A stretch of DNA of 55,566 nucleotides from an uncultured Treponema sp. (GCA_946186185.1 CAMHMJ010000021.1:1-55566); one strand, 5' to 3'. Shown: positions 41,278 through 50,200, numbered from the stretch's first letter. Notes: generated from the letters alone by a model not told the origin. Numbers and translations: made by a program.

Positions 41278-42375
41278 ATGACTGAACTTGAACAGGCGCG
41301 TTCTGGAATCAATGAGATTGATCAGAAAATGGCGGAGCTTTTTGAAAAACGAATGAATCTGGTGGTTCAGGTTGCGAATTATAAGAAGAAAAACGGAATG
41401 CAGGTTTTTGATTCTTCCCGCGAGCAGCAGGTGATAGAACGCTGTACACAGTACATTAAGAATATTGACCTTCAGCCTTATTATGTTCAGTTCATTCAGG
41501 ATTTGATGGATATTTCCAAGAAGTATCAGCACAAACTTCTGGAAGGGGCAAAAATTGCCTACAGTGGAATTGAAGGTGCCTTTGCAAATATTGCGGCAAA
41601 GAAGATTTTCCCGGACGGTGTTTTGATTTCCTATGCGGATTTTGAGTCGGCATATAAATCGGTGGAAAGCGGTGAATGTGATGTTGCGGTTTTACCTATA
41701 GAAAACAGTTTTGCCGGCGAGGTTGGTCAGGTTTCTGACCTTATGTTCACTGGAAGCCTTTTTGTAAACGGTGTTTATTCCCTTCCTGTTTTGCAGAATC
41801 TGGTTGGCGTTCATGGTGCGGCTCTTGAAAATATAAAGAAGGTTGTTAGTCATCCACAGGCGCTGGCACAGTGTTCCGGCTTTATAAAGGAACATGGCTG
41901 GGAAACTCAGAATGCGGAAAATACGGCCCGTGCTGCAAAAATGGTTTCTGAAATGCAGGATAAAACTGTGGCGGCCATTGCAAGTTCTGAGACTGCTGAG
42001 CTTTACGGTCTGGATGTTCTTGCCCAGAATATCAATGAAAATGCGGGAAATACAACGCGGTTTGCAGTTTTCTCAAAAGTGAAGGAAGAAATAATCAATA
42101 GAGAAGATTTCAGCACTTTTATAATGATGTTCGTTGTAAAAAACGAGTCGGGCTCTCTTGTGAAGGTTTTGAATATTATCGGTGATTACGGGTACAATAT
42201 GCGTGTTGTACGAAGCCGGCCTCTCAAGGATTCTCAGTGGGAATATTATTTTTATGTTGAAGCGGAAGGTAAGCTTTCTTCGGAACGCTCTCAGGAAATG
42301 CTCAAAAAGATTTCTGAAAAATGCCAGCTTCTGAAGGTTCTGGGCTCCTATACGCTCGGAGGAAATCTTAAGTAA
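41278..42375 (+). CDS. pheA: Chorismate mutase / prephenate dehydratase (P-protein)
   Basis: A protein of 365 aa. Residues 1-85 are an AroQ-class chorismate mutase (EIDQKMAELFEKRMNLVVQVANYKK, with the usual Arg/Lys/Glu). Residues about 95-275 are prephenate dehydratase (IAYSGIEGAFAN, PIENSFAGEV, and the TTRFAVF motif), and the rest is an ACT domain (GSLVKVLNIIGDYGYNMRVVRSRP) for phenylalanine feedback. It makes phenylpyruvate from chorismate. ATG 41278 follows GGAGG by 5 nt; the frame is open upstream but has no ribosome site. First gene of the aromatic cluster; a weak promoter (TTGGAA 41203-41208, 17 bp, TATCTT 41226-41231) may serve it. Confidence 0.95.
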   Translation: MTELEQARSGINEIDQKMAELFEKRMNLVVQVANYKKKNGMQVFDSSREQQVIERCTQYIKNIDLQPYYVQFIQDLMDISKKYQHKLLEGAKIAYSGIEGAFANIAAKKIFPDGVLISYADFESAYKSVESGECDVAVLPIENSFAGEVGQVSDLMFTGSLFVNGVYSLPVLQNLVGVHGAALENIKKVVSHPQALAQCSGFIKEHGWETQNAENTARAAKMVSEMQDKTVAAIASSETAELYGLDVLAQNINENAGNTTRFAVFSKVKEEIINREDFSTFIMMFVVKNESGSLVKVLNIIGDYGYNMRVVRSRPLKDSQWEYYFYVEAEGKLSSERSQEMLKKISEKCQLLKVLGSYTLGGNLK

Positions 42376-42461
42376 TTTAAGGAAGCGGAAGAAAACGCAG
42401 AGCTAAAGGTAAGCTCGGAAGCCAGCTAGTGTATGGGTTCTGATTAAAGTAATTTAAGGAA
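42371..42461. repeat. 14-bp direct repeat flanking the pheA-aroB spacer
   Basis: AGTAATTTAAGGAA occurs at 42371-42384 (covering the pheA stop) and 42448-42461 (covering the aroB ribosome site). The 63 bp between look like an insertion that duplicated the junction. Confidence 0.55.
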
Positions 42462-42467
42462 TTAAAA

Positions 42468-43625
42468 ATGACTGTTAATGTAAATCTTGGTGAAAAATCT
42501 TATGACGTTATAATAGAAAAAGGCGTTTTTGACCGGGCAGGTGAAGAGCTTAATTTGAACCGGCGGGTGCTGATTGTTACGGACAGCGGTGTTCCACGAG
42601 AATACGCTGAGGGTTTTGCGCAAAAATGTAAAGCTCCCGTAATTGCGGTAATTAAGAGCGGCGAAAATCACAAAAATCTGCGTACAATGGAAACGCTTTT
42701 TCAGAAAATGCTGGATTCCGGCTTTACCCGGAAGGACTGCGTAGTTGCTGTTGGGGGCGGCATCGTTGGCGACCTTGCTGGTTTTACAGCAGCAAGTTAT
42801 ATGCGCGGAATCGATTTTTACAATATTCCAACAACTGTTCTTTCCTGCGTGGATTCTTCCGTTGGCGGAAAAACTGCCGTTAATTTTGGAAATGTAAAAA
42901 ATATCATCGGTGCATTCTGGCAGCCTAAAAAAGTTTTGATCGATGTTTCGCTTTTGAAGACGCTTCCTGCCCGCCAGATTTCCAACGGACTTTCTGAAGC
43001 GGTAAAAATGGCCCTCACTTTTGACAGGGAATTTTTCGAGATTTTCAAGAGCGAAATAGGCGGGATAAATGGGATTGGCGAGATTAGCGGTGGCGAGAAA
43101 ATCTCTGATGAAGGTGGCAGAAATGCTGCCGGCTCGTCTGAAAGCGTCTATTCCGGGGGCCTGTATGAAGCGGCACACTCTTCGGGTCTGTATGACGAAT
43201 GCTTCCTTGAAAAAGTAATCGCCCGTTCAGTTCAGCTTAAGGCTGATGTGGTTGAAAAAGACGAAAGGGAAGCGGGCCTTCGCAAAGTGCTTAATTTTGG
43301 GCACACAATCGGGCATGGAATTGAGCTTTGCAGCAGGGGAAAACTGTATCACGGAGAATGCGTTGCACTTGGAATGCTCTGCATGTGCTCGGATGAGGTG
43401 CGTAAGGAAATTTTACCGGTGCTGGAAAAGCTGCATCTTCCGGTGAAGATTGACGCCGGACTTCATATTAATCCAAAAAAAGCCCTTGAATGTGTGAGCC
43501 ACGATAAAAAGGGGACGGGAGACAAAATTTCCTGCGTACTTGTAGAAAAGGCCGGAAGCTTTGAAATGAAGGACATGAGCCTTGAAGAAATCGGCGAACG
43601 AATGAAGGCTGTTTTGGAATCTTAA
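42468..43625 (+). CDS. aroB: 3-dehydroquinate synthase
   Basis: A protein of 385 aa catalysing step two of the shikimate pathway. Motifs: GGGIVGDLAGF(T)A, IPTTVLSCVDSSVGGKTAVN, GLSEAVKM, and the zinc ligands in LNFGHTIGHGIE and H in YHGECVALGM. A Gly/Ser/Asn-rich insert of about 45 residues (near 200-245) lies just after the SEAVKMAL helix and explains the extra length. AAGGA precedes the ATG by 7 nt. Same strand and close spacing to pheA and aroC, so part of one operon. Confidence 0.95.
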   Translation: MTVNVNLGEKSYDVIIEKGVFDRAGEELNLNRRVLIVTDSGVPREYAEGFAQKCKAPVIAVIKSGENHKNLRTMETLFQKMLDSGFTRKDCVVAVGGGIVGDLAGFTAASYMRGIDFYNIPTTVLSCVDSSVGGKTAVNFGNVKNIIGAFWQPKKVLIDVSLLKTLPARQISNGLSEAVKMALTFDREFFEIFKSEIGGINGIGEISGGEKISDEGGRNAAGSSESVYSGGLYEAAHSSGLYDECFLEKVIARSVQLKADVVEKDEREAGLRKVLNFGHTIGHGIELCSRGKLYHGECVALGMLCMCSDEVRKEILPVLEKLHLPVKIDAGLHINPKKALECVSHDKKGTGDKISCVLVEKAGSFEMKDMSLEEIGERMKAVLES

Positions 43626-43703
43626 AGTGAATTTGCCCTGATAGACAACGGGTGTGTATAAGGCGGCTCGGCTGGAAAAGCGGGCGGTTTTGGAGGCAGT
43701 AAA

Positions 43704-44897
43704 ATGAAAAATGTGCTTGGAACAAATCTTACAGTAACTCTTTTTGGGGAAAGCCACGGACCGTATATTGGTGCCGTTTTGGACGGGCTTGCACCTGGAA
43801 TTCCTGTGGATGAAAGCTTTATCCAGAATCAGCTGAGTCTGCGTCGTCCGGCAGGAAAGATTTCTACAGCCCGGGTTGAAAAGGACGAGTTTATTCTTGC
43901 CAGCGGAGTATTTAATGGAAGAACAACAGGAACTCCGCTCTGTATTTTGATTCCGAATACCGTTCAGCACAGCAAGGACTACGAAAAAACAGCGATGCTT
44001 GCCCGACCGGGACACGCAGATTACACGGCTCAGATGAAATATCACGGCTTTCAGGATTATCGCGGTGGCGGGCATTTCAGCGGACGAATCACGGCGGCTC
44101 TGGTTGCGGCTGCGGCAATCGTGATTCCGGAGCTTTCCAAAAAGGGGATAACCATTGGAACTCATATAAAAAATCTTGGCGGAATTGAGGACAGAGACTT
44201 TTCGGAATATACAAACTGTTGTGAAAAATCAGGACAGGCTGAAGGCAAATCAGGTTCAGCGGAAAAAACTTCCGGTTCAGCCGGCAACGCTTCTTCAAAT
44301 CCTCTGGTTCAGGAACTCAAAGAGCTTAATTCAAAGGCTTTTGCGGTTCTGGATGCTTCAAAGGCTGCCGAAATGCTTGCTTTAGCAGAAAAAATTGCTT
44401 CTGAAGGTGACAGCGTTGGAGGCGTGCTTGAGACTGCGGTTACGGGGCTTCCGGCTGGAGTTGGAGAGCCCTGGTTCGGAACTCTGGAAAGTCAGCTTTC
44501 TTATGGGCTTTACAGCATTCCTGCCATAAAAGGCGTTCAGTTCGGTTCAGGTTTTGACATGGTATGCAGCCGTGGCAGCGACTTTAACGACCCCTTTGCC
44601 ATGAGCGGAGATGCCGTAATTACCAGAACAAATCACAATGGCGGAATTAACGGTGGAATTTCAAACGGAATGCCAGTTATGTTCAGATGTGCGGTAAAAC
44701 CAACTCCTTCGATTTATAAGGAGCAGGACACGATTGACATGAAGGGAAAGAAGGACGCAAAGCTGGTAATTGAAGGACGGCATGATCCGGCCATTATTCA
44801 TAGAGCCCGGGTTGTTGTAGACAGCGTAACGGCTTTAGTTTTGTACGATATTCTTTCCGGCCGGTATGGAACGGACTATTTTGGAAACGAAGGATAA
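43704..44897 (+). CDS. aroC: Chorismate synthase
   Basis: A protein of 397 aa, the last step to chorismate, FMN-dependent. Motifs: FGESHGPYIGAV (first His), RPGHADYTAQMKY and RGGGHFSGRITAA, DSVGGVLE, MSGDAVITRTNHNGGINGGISNG, and C-terminal EGRHDPAIIHRA. A Ser/Gly/Lys-rich insert at about residues 170-200 separates core strands. GGAGG lies 7 nt before ATG 43704. Confidence 0.96.
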   Translation: MKNVLGTNLTVTLFGESHGPYIGAVLDGLAPGIPVDESFIQNQLSLRRPAGKISTARVEKDEFILASGVFNGRTTGTPLCILIPNTVQHSKDYEKTAMLARPGHADYTAQMKYHGFQDYRGGGHFSGRITAALVAAAAIVIPELSKKGITIGTHIKNLGGIEDRDFSEYTNCCEKSGQAEGKSGSAEKTSGSAGNASSNPLVQELKELNSKAFAVLDASKAAEMLALAEKIASEGDSVGGVLETAVTGLPAGVGEPWFGTLESQLSYGLYSIPAIKGVQFGSGFDMVCSRGSDFNDPFAMSGDAVITRTNHNGGINGGISNGMPVMFRCAVKPTPSIYKEQDTIDMKGKKDAKLVIEGRHDPAIIHRARVVVDSVTALVLYDILSGRYGTDYFGNEG

Positions 44898-44998
44898 AGT
44901 GTAATGGCGCTGGATGCACTGTTTTCGAGTATCTGGTTTTCGATAACTGTATTTGGTCGGTGCAGCGCGCATTTTTATAATTTGAAAAGGGAAGAAAA

Positions 44999-46363
44999 GT
45001 GGAATACGGTTTAATCGGTGAAAAATTAGGACACAGCTACTCAAAAGAGATCCACGCAGAAATCGGGGACTACAACTACGAGTTAAAGGAAATTCCCCGT
45101 GACGAGCTTGAATCCTTTATTAAGAGCAGGGATTTTAAGGGAATAAATGTAACGATTCCGTATAAGCAGGCGGTGATTCCGCTTCTGGATTATGTAGATC
45201 CGGCTGCCCTCAAAATTGGTGCGGTAAATACCGTTGTAAACCGGGAAGGAAAGCTTTACGGATACAATACCGATTTTATCGGGCTTCAGAAGCTGATTCT
45301 ATCTGCAAAAATAAATCCAAAAGGAAAAAAGACCCTGATTTTGGGAACCGGTGGAACGAGTAAGACCGCCTTTGCCGCAGCGGAATCACTTGGTGCAAGT
45401 CCGATTATTTTTGTAAGCCGGAGTGCAGAGTCCGCAGAAAATAAGCCGTCGCTGGAAAAACCGGCAGACAGTTCCACATCTGCAGAAATCGTAAATTATG
45501 AACAGGCAGCGGAACTTCATTCAGACGCTGCCCTGATTATAAATACAACGCCCTGCGGAATGTATCCAAAAACAGAGGGCTGTCCGATTAATCTTGAGCC
45601 CTTTGAAAAGCTGGAGGGTGTAATTGATGTAATATACAATCCCCTCAGAACAAATCTTGTTTTGCAGGCTCAAAAAAAAGTTTCAGCCGGTGGAAATGGA
45701 TTAAACGGCGGTCATTTAAGTGGCAGCCATGGGAACAGAGGCCGGCGAAACGCTGTTTCTGCAAAAGGCGGACTTTACATGCTTGTTCAGCAGGCGGTGT
45801 CAGCTTCAGAGTTTTTCTTTGATAAAAAAATAAACCCAAAGATATCAGAGCGGATTTTAAAAAAAATTCAGGGGCAGAAGCAGAATATAGTTCTGATCGG
45901 AATGCCTGGTTCCGGAAAAACAACGGTGGGGAAAGTTCTTTCCCGTGTACTTGGAAAAGATTTTCTGGATACGGACAAAATTATCGAAGAAAAGTACGGA
46001 AATGCGCCTTCAGAAATAATCAGGGAAAAGGGTGAACAGGCCTTCCGCGATATAGAATCTCAGGTTTGTCTTGAGCTTCAGAATAAAACCGGAGCGGTAA
46101 TTGCAACTGGTGGAGGAGCAATTTTGCGTGAAGAAAATGTAAGTGCCCTAAAGAAAAACGGCGTGCTGATTTTCCTGGACAGAAAGTTTGAAAATATCCG
46201 GCCAACCAGGGATCGCCCTCTTTCAGACTCAAAAGATAAGCTTGCAGAAGTTTTTAAAACTAGGTATCCGATTTACTGTGGAGCGGCAGACATTCATATA
46301 CGAAGCAGTGAGAATGTCAGGCGGACAGTTGACGGAATTTTACGGGCGCTGGATTTGCAGTAG
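44999..46363 (+). CDS. aroE-aroK: Fused shikimate dehydrogenase and shikimate kinase
   Basis: A protein of 454 aa. Residues 1-285 are AroE: YGLIGEKLGHSYSKEIH, INVTIPYKQAV (catalytic Lys), YNTDFIG (Asp), GTGGTSKTA (NADP loop) and a typical end. Residues about 295-454 are AroK: IVLIGMPGSGKTTVGK (Walker A), DTDKIIEE, FRDIE, ATGGGAI, and RDRPLS lid. The fusion would carry out steps four and five of the pathway. Low-complexity stretches sit near 142-160 and between the AroE core and its C-terminal helix (about 225-255). GTG start with GGGAAG 5 nt upstream. Confidence 0.95.
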   Translation: MEYGLIGEKLGHSYSKEIHAEIGDYNYELKEIPRDELESFIKSRDFKGINVTIPYKQAVIPLLDYVDPAALKIGAVNTVVNREGKLYGYNTDFIGLQKLILSAKINPKGKKTLILGTGGTSKTAFAAAESLGASPIIFVSRSAESAENKPSLEKPADSSTSAEIVNYEQAAELHSDAALIINTTPCGMYPKTEGCPINLEPFEKLEGVIDVIYNPLRTNLVLQAQKKVSAGGNGLNGGHLSGSHGNRGRRNAVSAKGGLYMLVQQAVSASEFFFDKKINPKISERILKKIQGQKQNIVLIGMPGSGKTTVGKVLSRVLGKDFLDTDKIIEEKYGNAPSEIIREKGEQAFRDIESQVCLELQNKTGAVIATGGGAILREENVSALKKNGVLIFLDRKFENIRPTRDRPLSDSKDKLAEVFKTRYPIYCGAADIHIRSSENVRRTVDGILRALDLQ

Positions 46364-46380
46364 AAATTATGGGAGCTAAA

Positions 46381-46848
46381 ATGAAAATAAAAGTGATAAA
46401 TGGTCCGAACATCAATATGCTGGGTATTCGGGAACCCGGAATTTACGGAAGTGACAACTACAAAACTTTGATAAAGAAAATAAAGGCTTTTGCAAAGCAG
46501 AATAAAATCTGCGTAAAATGCGTGCAGTCAAATTATGAGGGTGACCTTGTAACCGAGATTCAAAAATGCCTTGGACGATATGACGGAATCGTGATAAATC
46601 CGGGAGCATACACTCATACCAGCATTGCAATTCTGGATGCGGCAAAAGCCGTAAAAGTTCCCCTGGTGGAAATTCATATTTCAAAGGTTGAAGAACGCGA
46701 GGATTTCCGCCAGGTAAGTTACATCCGAAATGCTGCCGTAAAAACGATTACGGGGCACGGAATCAATGGCTATATGGAAGCAATCGAGTTTTTGATGAAT
46801 TATGATGGAACTGATGATTTGCATGAGCAGACTTCGGAAATGCGGTAA
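46381..46848 (+). CDS. aroQ: Type II 3-dehydroquinate dehydratase
   Basis: A protein of 155 aa, the usual size of this dodecameric enzyme (step three of the pathway). Motifs: INGPNINMLGIREPGIYG (catalytic Tyr near residue 25), QSNYEGDLVTEIQ, INPGAYTHTSIAILDA (Asn and base), EIHISKVEEREDFR (His and Arg). GGGAG lies 4-5 nt before ATG 46381; an in-frame ATG four codons earlier overlaps that site. Confidence 0.95.
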   Translation: MKIKVINGPNINMLGIREPGIYGSDNYKTLIKKIKAFAKQNKICVKCVQSNYEGDLVTEIQKCLGRYDGIVINPGAYTHTSIAILDAAKAVKVPLVEIHISKVEEREDFRQVSYIRNAAVKTITGHGINGYMEAIEFLMNYDGTDDLHEQTSEMR

Positions 46849-46874
46849 AATTGCAGTAAAAACGGAGACTTCAG

Positions 46875-48143
46875 ATGAGAATTGAAAAATCAACTGCAAG
46901 AGGAAGCGTTATGGCTCCTCCTTCAAAAAGTATGGCTCACCGGCATTTAATTTGTGCCGCCCTGGCAAGTATTGAAAGCGGGGAGCAGAGCATTGTTCAC
47001 AACATTGATTTATCAGAAGATATAAAGGCAACGCTTTCCTGTCTTAAAGAACTCGGCGCGGAATTTGAAATCAGTGATGGAAATGTAAAAATCTGCGGAA
47101 TGAGCGGGGCTGTGGCTTCCGGCGACCGCTTTGTTTTCAATTGCAACGAAAGCGGAAGCACCCTGCGATTTTTTATACCGATTGCCTATTATTTCGGGCT
47201 TCCTTCATTATTCAAGGGAAGTCCGGTTTTGATGACACGGCCACAGGATATTTACAAGAAAATTGCACAGGAGCAGAAGCTTACATTCCTTCAGACAGAA
47301 GAGGGGATTGTTACGGCTGGCCGGCTTCAGGCTTCAAATTTTAAGCTTCCGGGAAATATTTCCAGTCAGTTTATTACCGGTCTTTTGTACGTACTTCCGC
47401 TTCTTTCCGGTGACAGCAGCATCGAACTTACGGGCGGCGTCGAAAGCAAACCGTATATCGATATGACGCTGCAGGTGCAGGCGCTTTTTGGCGTACAAGC
47501 CAGCTGGATAAACGAAAATACGCTTAAAATCAAAGGCGGACAGCATTACAAAGCCTATGAAAGCACCGTTGAAGGGGATTATTCCAATGCTGCCTTTTTA
47601 GAGGCGTTTAATTTTTTGAATTCAGAAGGAGATTCAGCTCCTCTTGAAAATGTTTGCGTAGACGGTCTGAACCCGGACAGCCTTCAAGGAGACAAAATTT
47701 ACCGCGAATATTTCAAAGCCCTTCACTCCGGCTTTGCAAAGCTGGATATTTCAGATTGTCCGGACCTGGGACCGATTCTTTTTGTAATGGCTGCTGCAAA
47801 CAACGGCGGCGAGTTCACGGGAACAAAGCGCCTTGCAATCAAAGAAAGTAACCGTGGAAAGGTAATGTGCCAGGAGCTAGAAAAATTCGGTGTAAAAACC
47901 CAGTTTGAGGATAACCGGATAATAATTTTCAAAAGCCAGTTACACACTCCTTCGGAAAAAATCGAAGGGCACAATGACCACAGAATTGTAATGTCCCTTG
48001 TAACGCTTCTTACACTGACAGGCGGAGAGATTACCGACACCCATGCAGTGAACAAAAGCTTCCCGGGATATTTTAAGGTGATTTCCTCTTTGGGAATTGC
48101 TTTGTCCGGGGTAGCGAGCTCAGAACTATCATCAGAAAAATAA
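46875..48143 (+). CDS. aroA: 5-enolpyruvylshikimate-3-phosphate synthase
   Basis: A protein of 422 aa. Motifs: PPSKSMAHRHLICAAL (substrate Lys and Arg), NESGSTLRFFIPIA, MTRPQDIYK, NISSQFITGLLYVLP, EGDYSNAAFLEAF, IKESNRGKVMCQEL and HNDHRIVMSL. It adds the enolpyruvyl group of PEP to shikimate-3-phosphate (step six). The sequence NESGSTLRF in place of the more common NAGTAxRP suggests a class other than the E. coli type, which could affect glyphosate response. CGGAG lies 7 nt before the ATG. Confidence 0.95.
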   Translation: MRIEKSTARGSVMAPPSKSMAHRHLICAALASIESGEQSIVHNIDLSEDIKATLSCLKELGAEFEISDGNVKICGMSGAVASGDRFVFNCNESGSTLRFFIPIAYYFGLPSLFKGSPVLMTRPQDIYKKIAQEQKLTFLQTEEGIVTAGRLQASNFKLPGNISSQFITGLLYVLPLLSGDSSIELTGGVESKPYIDMTLQVQALFGVQASWINENTLKIKGGQHYKAYESTVEGDYSNAAFLEAFNFLNSEGDSAPLENVCVDGLNPDSLQGDKIYREYFKALHSGFAKLDISDCPDLGPILFVMAAANNGGEFTGTKRLAIKESNRGKVMCQELEKFGVKTQFEDNRIIIFKSQLHTPSEKIEGHNDHRIVMSLVTLLTLTGGEITDTHAVNKSFPGYFKVISSLGIALSGVASSELSSEK

Positions 48144-48156
48144 AAAGAGGTATCCT

Positions 48157-49188
48157 ATGAATATGGAATTTGAACGCAGGCTTGCAATTCCTGCAGAAGT
48201 AAAAGAAATGTATCCTCTTACCGGGAAAATGGCTGATATCGTCGAAAAAAAACGAGCTGAAATCAAATCTGTATTTGAAGGCCGCTTGAATAAGCTTCTT
48301 TTGATAATAGGTCCATGCTCTGCAGATAATGAAGAAAGCGTAATTGATTATATTTCACGCCTGATTCCGGTTCAGGAAAAAGTTAAGGATAAAATTCTTA
48401 TTGTTCCGCGCATTTACACTAACAAGCCTAGAACGACTGGTGCCGGCTATAAGGGAATGCTTCATCAGCCGGATCCAAGCGGAAAGCCGGATATGTTTAA
48501 GGGAATTATCGCGACCCGCCATATTCACATGCGTGCTGTTGAAGAAACCGGTTTTGTATGCGCAGACGAAATGCTGTATCCGGAAAATTACCAGTATCTT
48601 GATGATGTTCTAGGTTATGTTGCGGTTGGAGCACGTTCTGTGGAGGATCAACAGCATCGCCTTACGGCAAGCGGAATAGAAGTTCCTGTTGGAATGAAAA
48701 ATCCTACAAGTGGTGATTATTCGGTAATGATGAACGCAATTTTGGCCGCTCAGCATCCGCATACATTCATTTACCGAGGCTGGGAAGTTCATTCAGAGGG
48801 TAATCCGCATACACATGCAATTTTACGCGGAAGCACAAATAAGCATGGAAACAATCAGCAGAATTATCACTACGAAGATTTAATCAGACTCTGCGATTTT
48901 TATGATGAGCGGGCTTTAAAGAATCCATCAGTTATCATCGATACGAACCATTCAAATTCAAACAAGAATCCTTTTGAGCAGTCTCGTATTATTATGGATG
49001 TACTGAATTCAGCCCGGCATTCAGAAAGGGTAAGCAAGCTGCTTAAAGGCTTTATGATTGAAAGCTATATCGAAGATGGAGCCCAGAAAGTGGGAGAAGG
49101 AATTTACGGAAAATCAATTACCGATCCGTGTCTTGGCTGGGAAAAGTCAGAAAAATTAATTTATGATATTGCAGAAAAGTTGAAATGA
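48157..49188 (+). CDS. aroF: DAHP synthase, AroF/G/H (class I alpha) type
   Basis: A protein of 343 aa that starts the shikimate pathway by joining PEP and erythrose 4-phosphate. Motifs: LLIIGPCSADN, VPRIYTNKPRTTGAGYKGMLHQPDP, GARSVEDQQHR, GMKNPTSGD, RGSTNKHGNNQQNYHYEDL, IIDTNHSNSNK and MIESYIEDGAQ. The N-terminal extension present in regulated enzymes is seen. AGAGG precedes the ATG by 6 nt. It is unusual that step one is encoded near the end of the cluster. The paralogue (F, G or H) cannot be chosen from sequence alone. Confidence 0.95.
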   Translation: MNMEFERRLAIPAEVKEMYPLTGKMADIVEKKRAEIKSVFEGRLNKLLLIIGPCSADNEESVIDYISRLIPVQEKVKDKILIVPRIYTNKPRTTGAGYKGMLHQPDPSGKPDMFKGIIATRHIHMRAVEETGFVCADEMLYPENYQYLDDVLGYVAVGARSVEDQQHRLTASGIEVPVGMKNPTSGDYSVMMNAILAAQHPHTFIYRGWEVHSEGNPHTHAILRGSTNKHGNNQQNYHYEDLIRLCDFYDERALKNPSVIIDTNHSNSNKNPFEQSRIIMDVLNSARHSERVSKLLKGFMIESYIEDGAQKVGEGIYGKSITDPCLGWEKSEKLIYDIAEKLK

Positions 49189-49940
49189 AAAAGTGTGTGA
49201 TAATCGGTGCTGCCCGGATACAGAATTACGAACGTCTCAAAACTTATTTTTCGCCGGATGACTATTATATTTTCTGTGACGGCGGGCTTGCCCATCAAAA
49301 AGCCCTGGGGGTTTCTCCTGACCTGATTATCGGTGATTTTGATTCCTGGAAAGATCCTGTGGAACCGGAGAGCCATTCATCTGAGACAGGGCATGTCGAT
49401 AATCCTGCAGAAGCGCTGGTTTTTGAAAAAAAAATCGCCGCCTGTCAGCTTCAATCCAGTTCACAATCTCAGTTCCCGGCCTCAGCACCCGTTATCCGTC
49501 TTCCCTGCGAAAAAGACGATACCGACCTGTTTTACGCCGCAAAATATGCCCTTCAGCAGGGGTTTACAGATTTTCTGATAACTGGCGCGATTGGCCAGCG
49601 CTTTGATCATTCTCTCGGCAATATTTCCGTGCTGCTTTACCTATTTCAAAATGGAAAAAATGCTGTGCTTGTGGATGATTATTCCGAAATGCAGATAATT
49701 GGAGACTGTCAGGCTTTGACTCAGAAACGCGGCACGGTTCCCGATACATTTTCTTTTTTTTCACTGATGTGTGTTAGCGGTCCGGCCGGTGGCGTTACAA
49801 TAAAAAATGCCAAATACCCTCTTGAAAACGCCGTGATAACTCCCGAATGGCAGTATGCAATCAGCAATCAGGTTTTGCCCGGAAAAACAGCAGAGATTAC
49901 AGTACAAAAAGGCCAGCTTCTCCTGGTCAAAGTTTTCTGA
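49185..49940 (+). CDS. thiN: Thiamine pyrophosphokinase
   Basis: A protein of 251 aa. Motifs: CDGGLAHQKALGVSPDLIIGDFDS, the metal-binding KDDTDLFYAAKYAL, GAIGQRFDHSLGNI and GGVTIKNAKYPLEN. It converts thiamine to thiamine diphosphate with ATP. An insert of about 40 residues rich in Ser/Gln/Pro (about 62-103) separates GDFDS and the KDDTD motif, making it longer than the usual 210 residues. Its ATG overlaps the DAHP synthase stop by 4 nt, so it is translationally coupled to an operon with an unrelated role; both need for carbohydrate metabolism via transketolase is a possible link but speculative. Confidence 0.92.
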   Translation: MKKCVIIGAARIQNYERLKTYFSPDDYYIFCDGGLAHQKALGVSPDLIIGDFDSWKDPVEPESHSSETGHVDNPAEALVFEKKIAACQLQSSSQSQFPASAPVIRLPCEKDDTDLFYAAKYALQQGFTDFLITGAIGQRFDHSLGNISVLLYLFQNGKNAVLVDDYSEMQIIGDCQALTQKRGTVPDTFSFFSLMCVSGPAGGVTIKNAKYPLENAVITPEWQYAISNQVLPGKTAEITVQKGQLLLVKVF

Positions 49941-49957
49941 CGGCATTTTTGGGCGCA

Positions 49958-49986
49958 TTTTAATTGTGGCTTCGCCCCAATTAAAA
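49958..49986. terminator. Strong hairpin after thiN, possible end of the aromatic operon
   Basis: TTTTAATTG (49958-49966) and CAATTAAAA (49978-49986) with an inner GGC-TTC-GCC form a 12-bp stem with two unpaired bases. A and T tracts lie inside the stem rather than after it, so terminator activity is likely but not certain. Confidence 0.5.
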
Positions 49987-50126
49987 CCGGACTGTTCCAG
50001 GGCCCGCTAACGCTCGGTCTTTTTGCCTTTCGCTTCGTGCAGGGCACTGCGCTCAAGTCAAAAATCCTTGGCCTGCGGCCAACCCTTCCATAGTCCTTGC
50101 GCTCGACCCCCTTCGCTCCGGTAGTC
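49965..50126. repeat. GC-rich non-coding segment related to the interspersed repeats
   Basis: GC-rich stretch with short matches to copies A and B (a CCGCTAAC-GCTCGGT block near 50005-50022), then GC-rich direct motifs such as CTTGCGCTCGACCCCCTTCGC. It ends in a 17-nt copy of the tRNA-Ala T arm (50120-50136, plus strand). Probably a decayed or recombined member of the same repeat family. Confidence 0.4.
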
Positions 50127-50200
50127 GGTTCAAGTCTTTATATTTTTTCACCAAAATAAAAAAAGGCCGAACAGCTAATATTGTTCGACCTAATTAATAG

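Noticed and set aside
42462..43178. Minus-strand ORF of 238 aa opposite aroB
   Set aside because: Antisense shadow of a conserved enzyme; no promoter or ribosome site.
43413..44165. Minus-strand ORF of 250 aa across the aroB-aroC junction
   Set aside because: Antisense shadow of two conserved genes.
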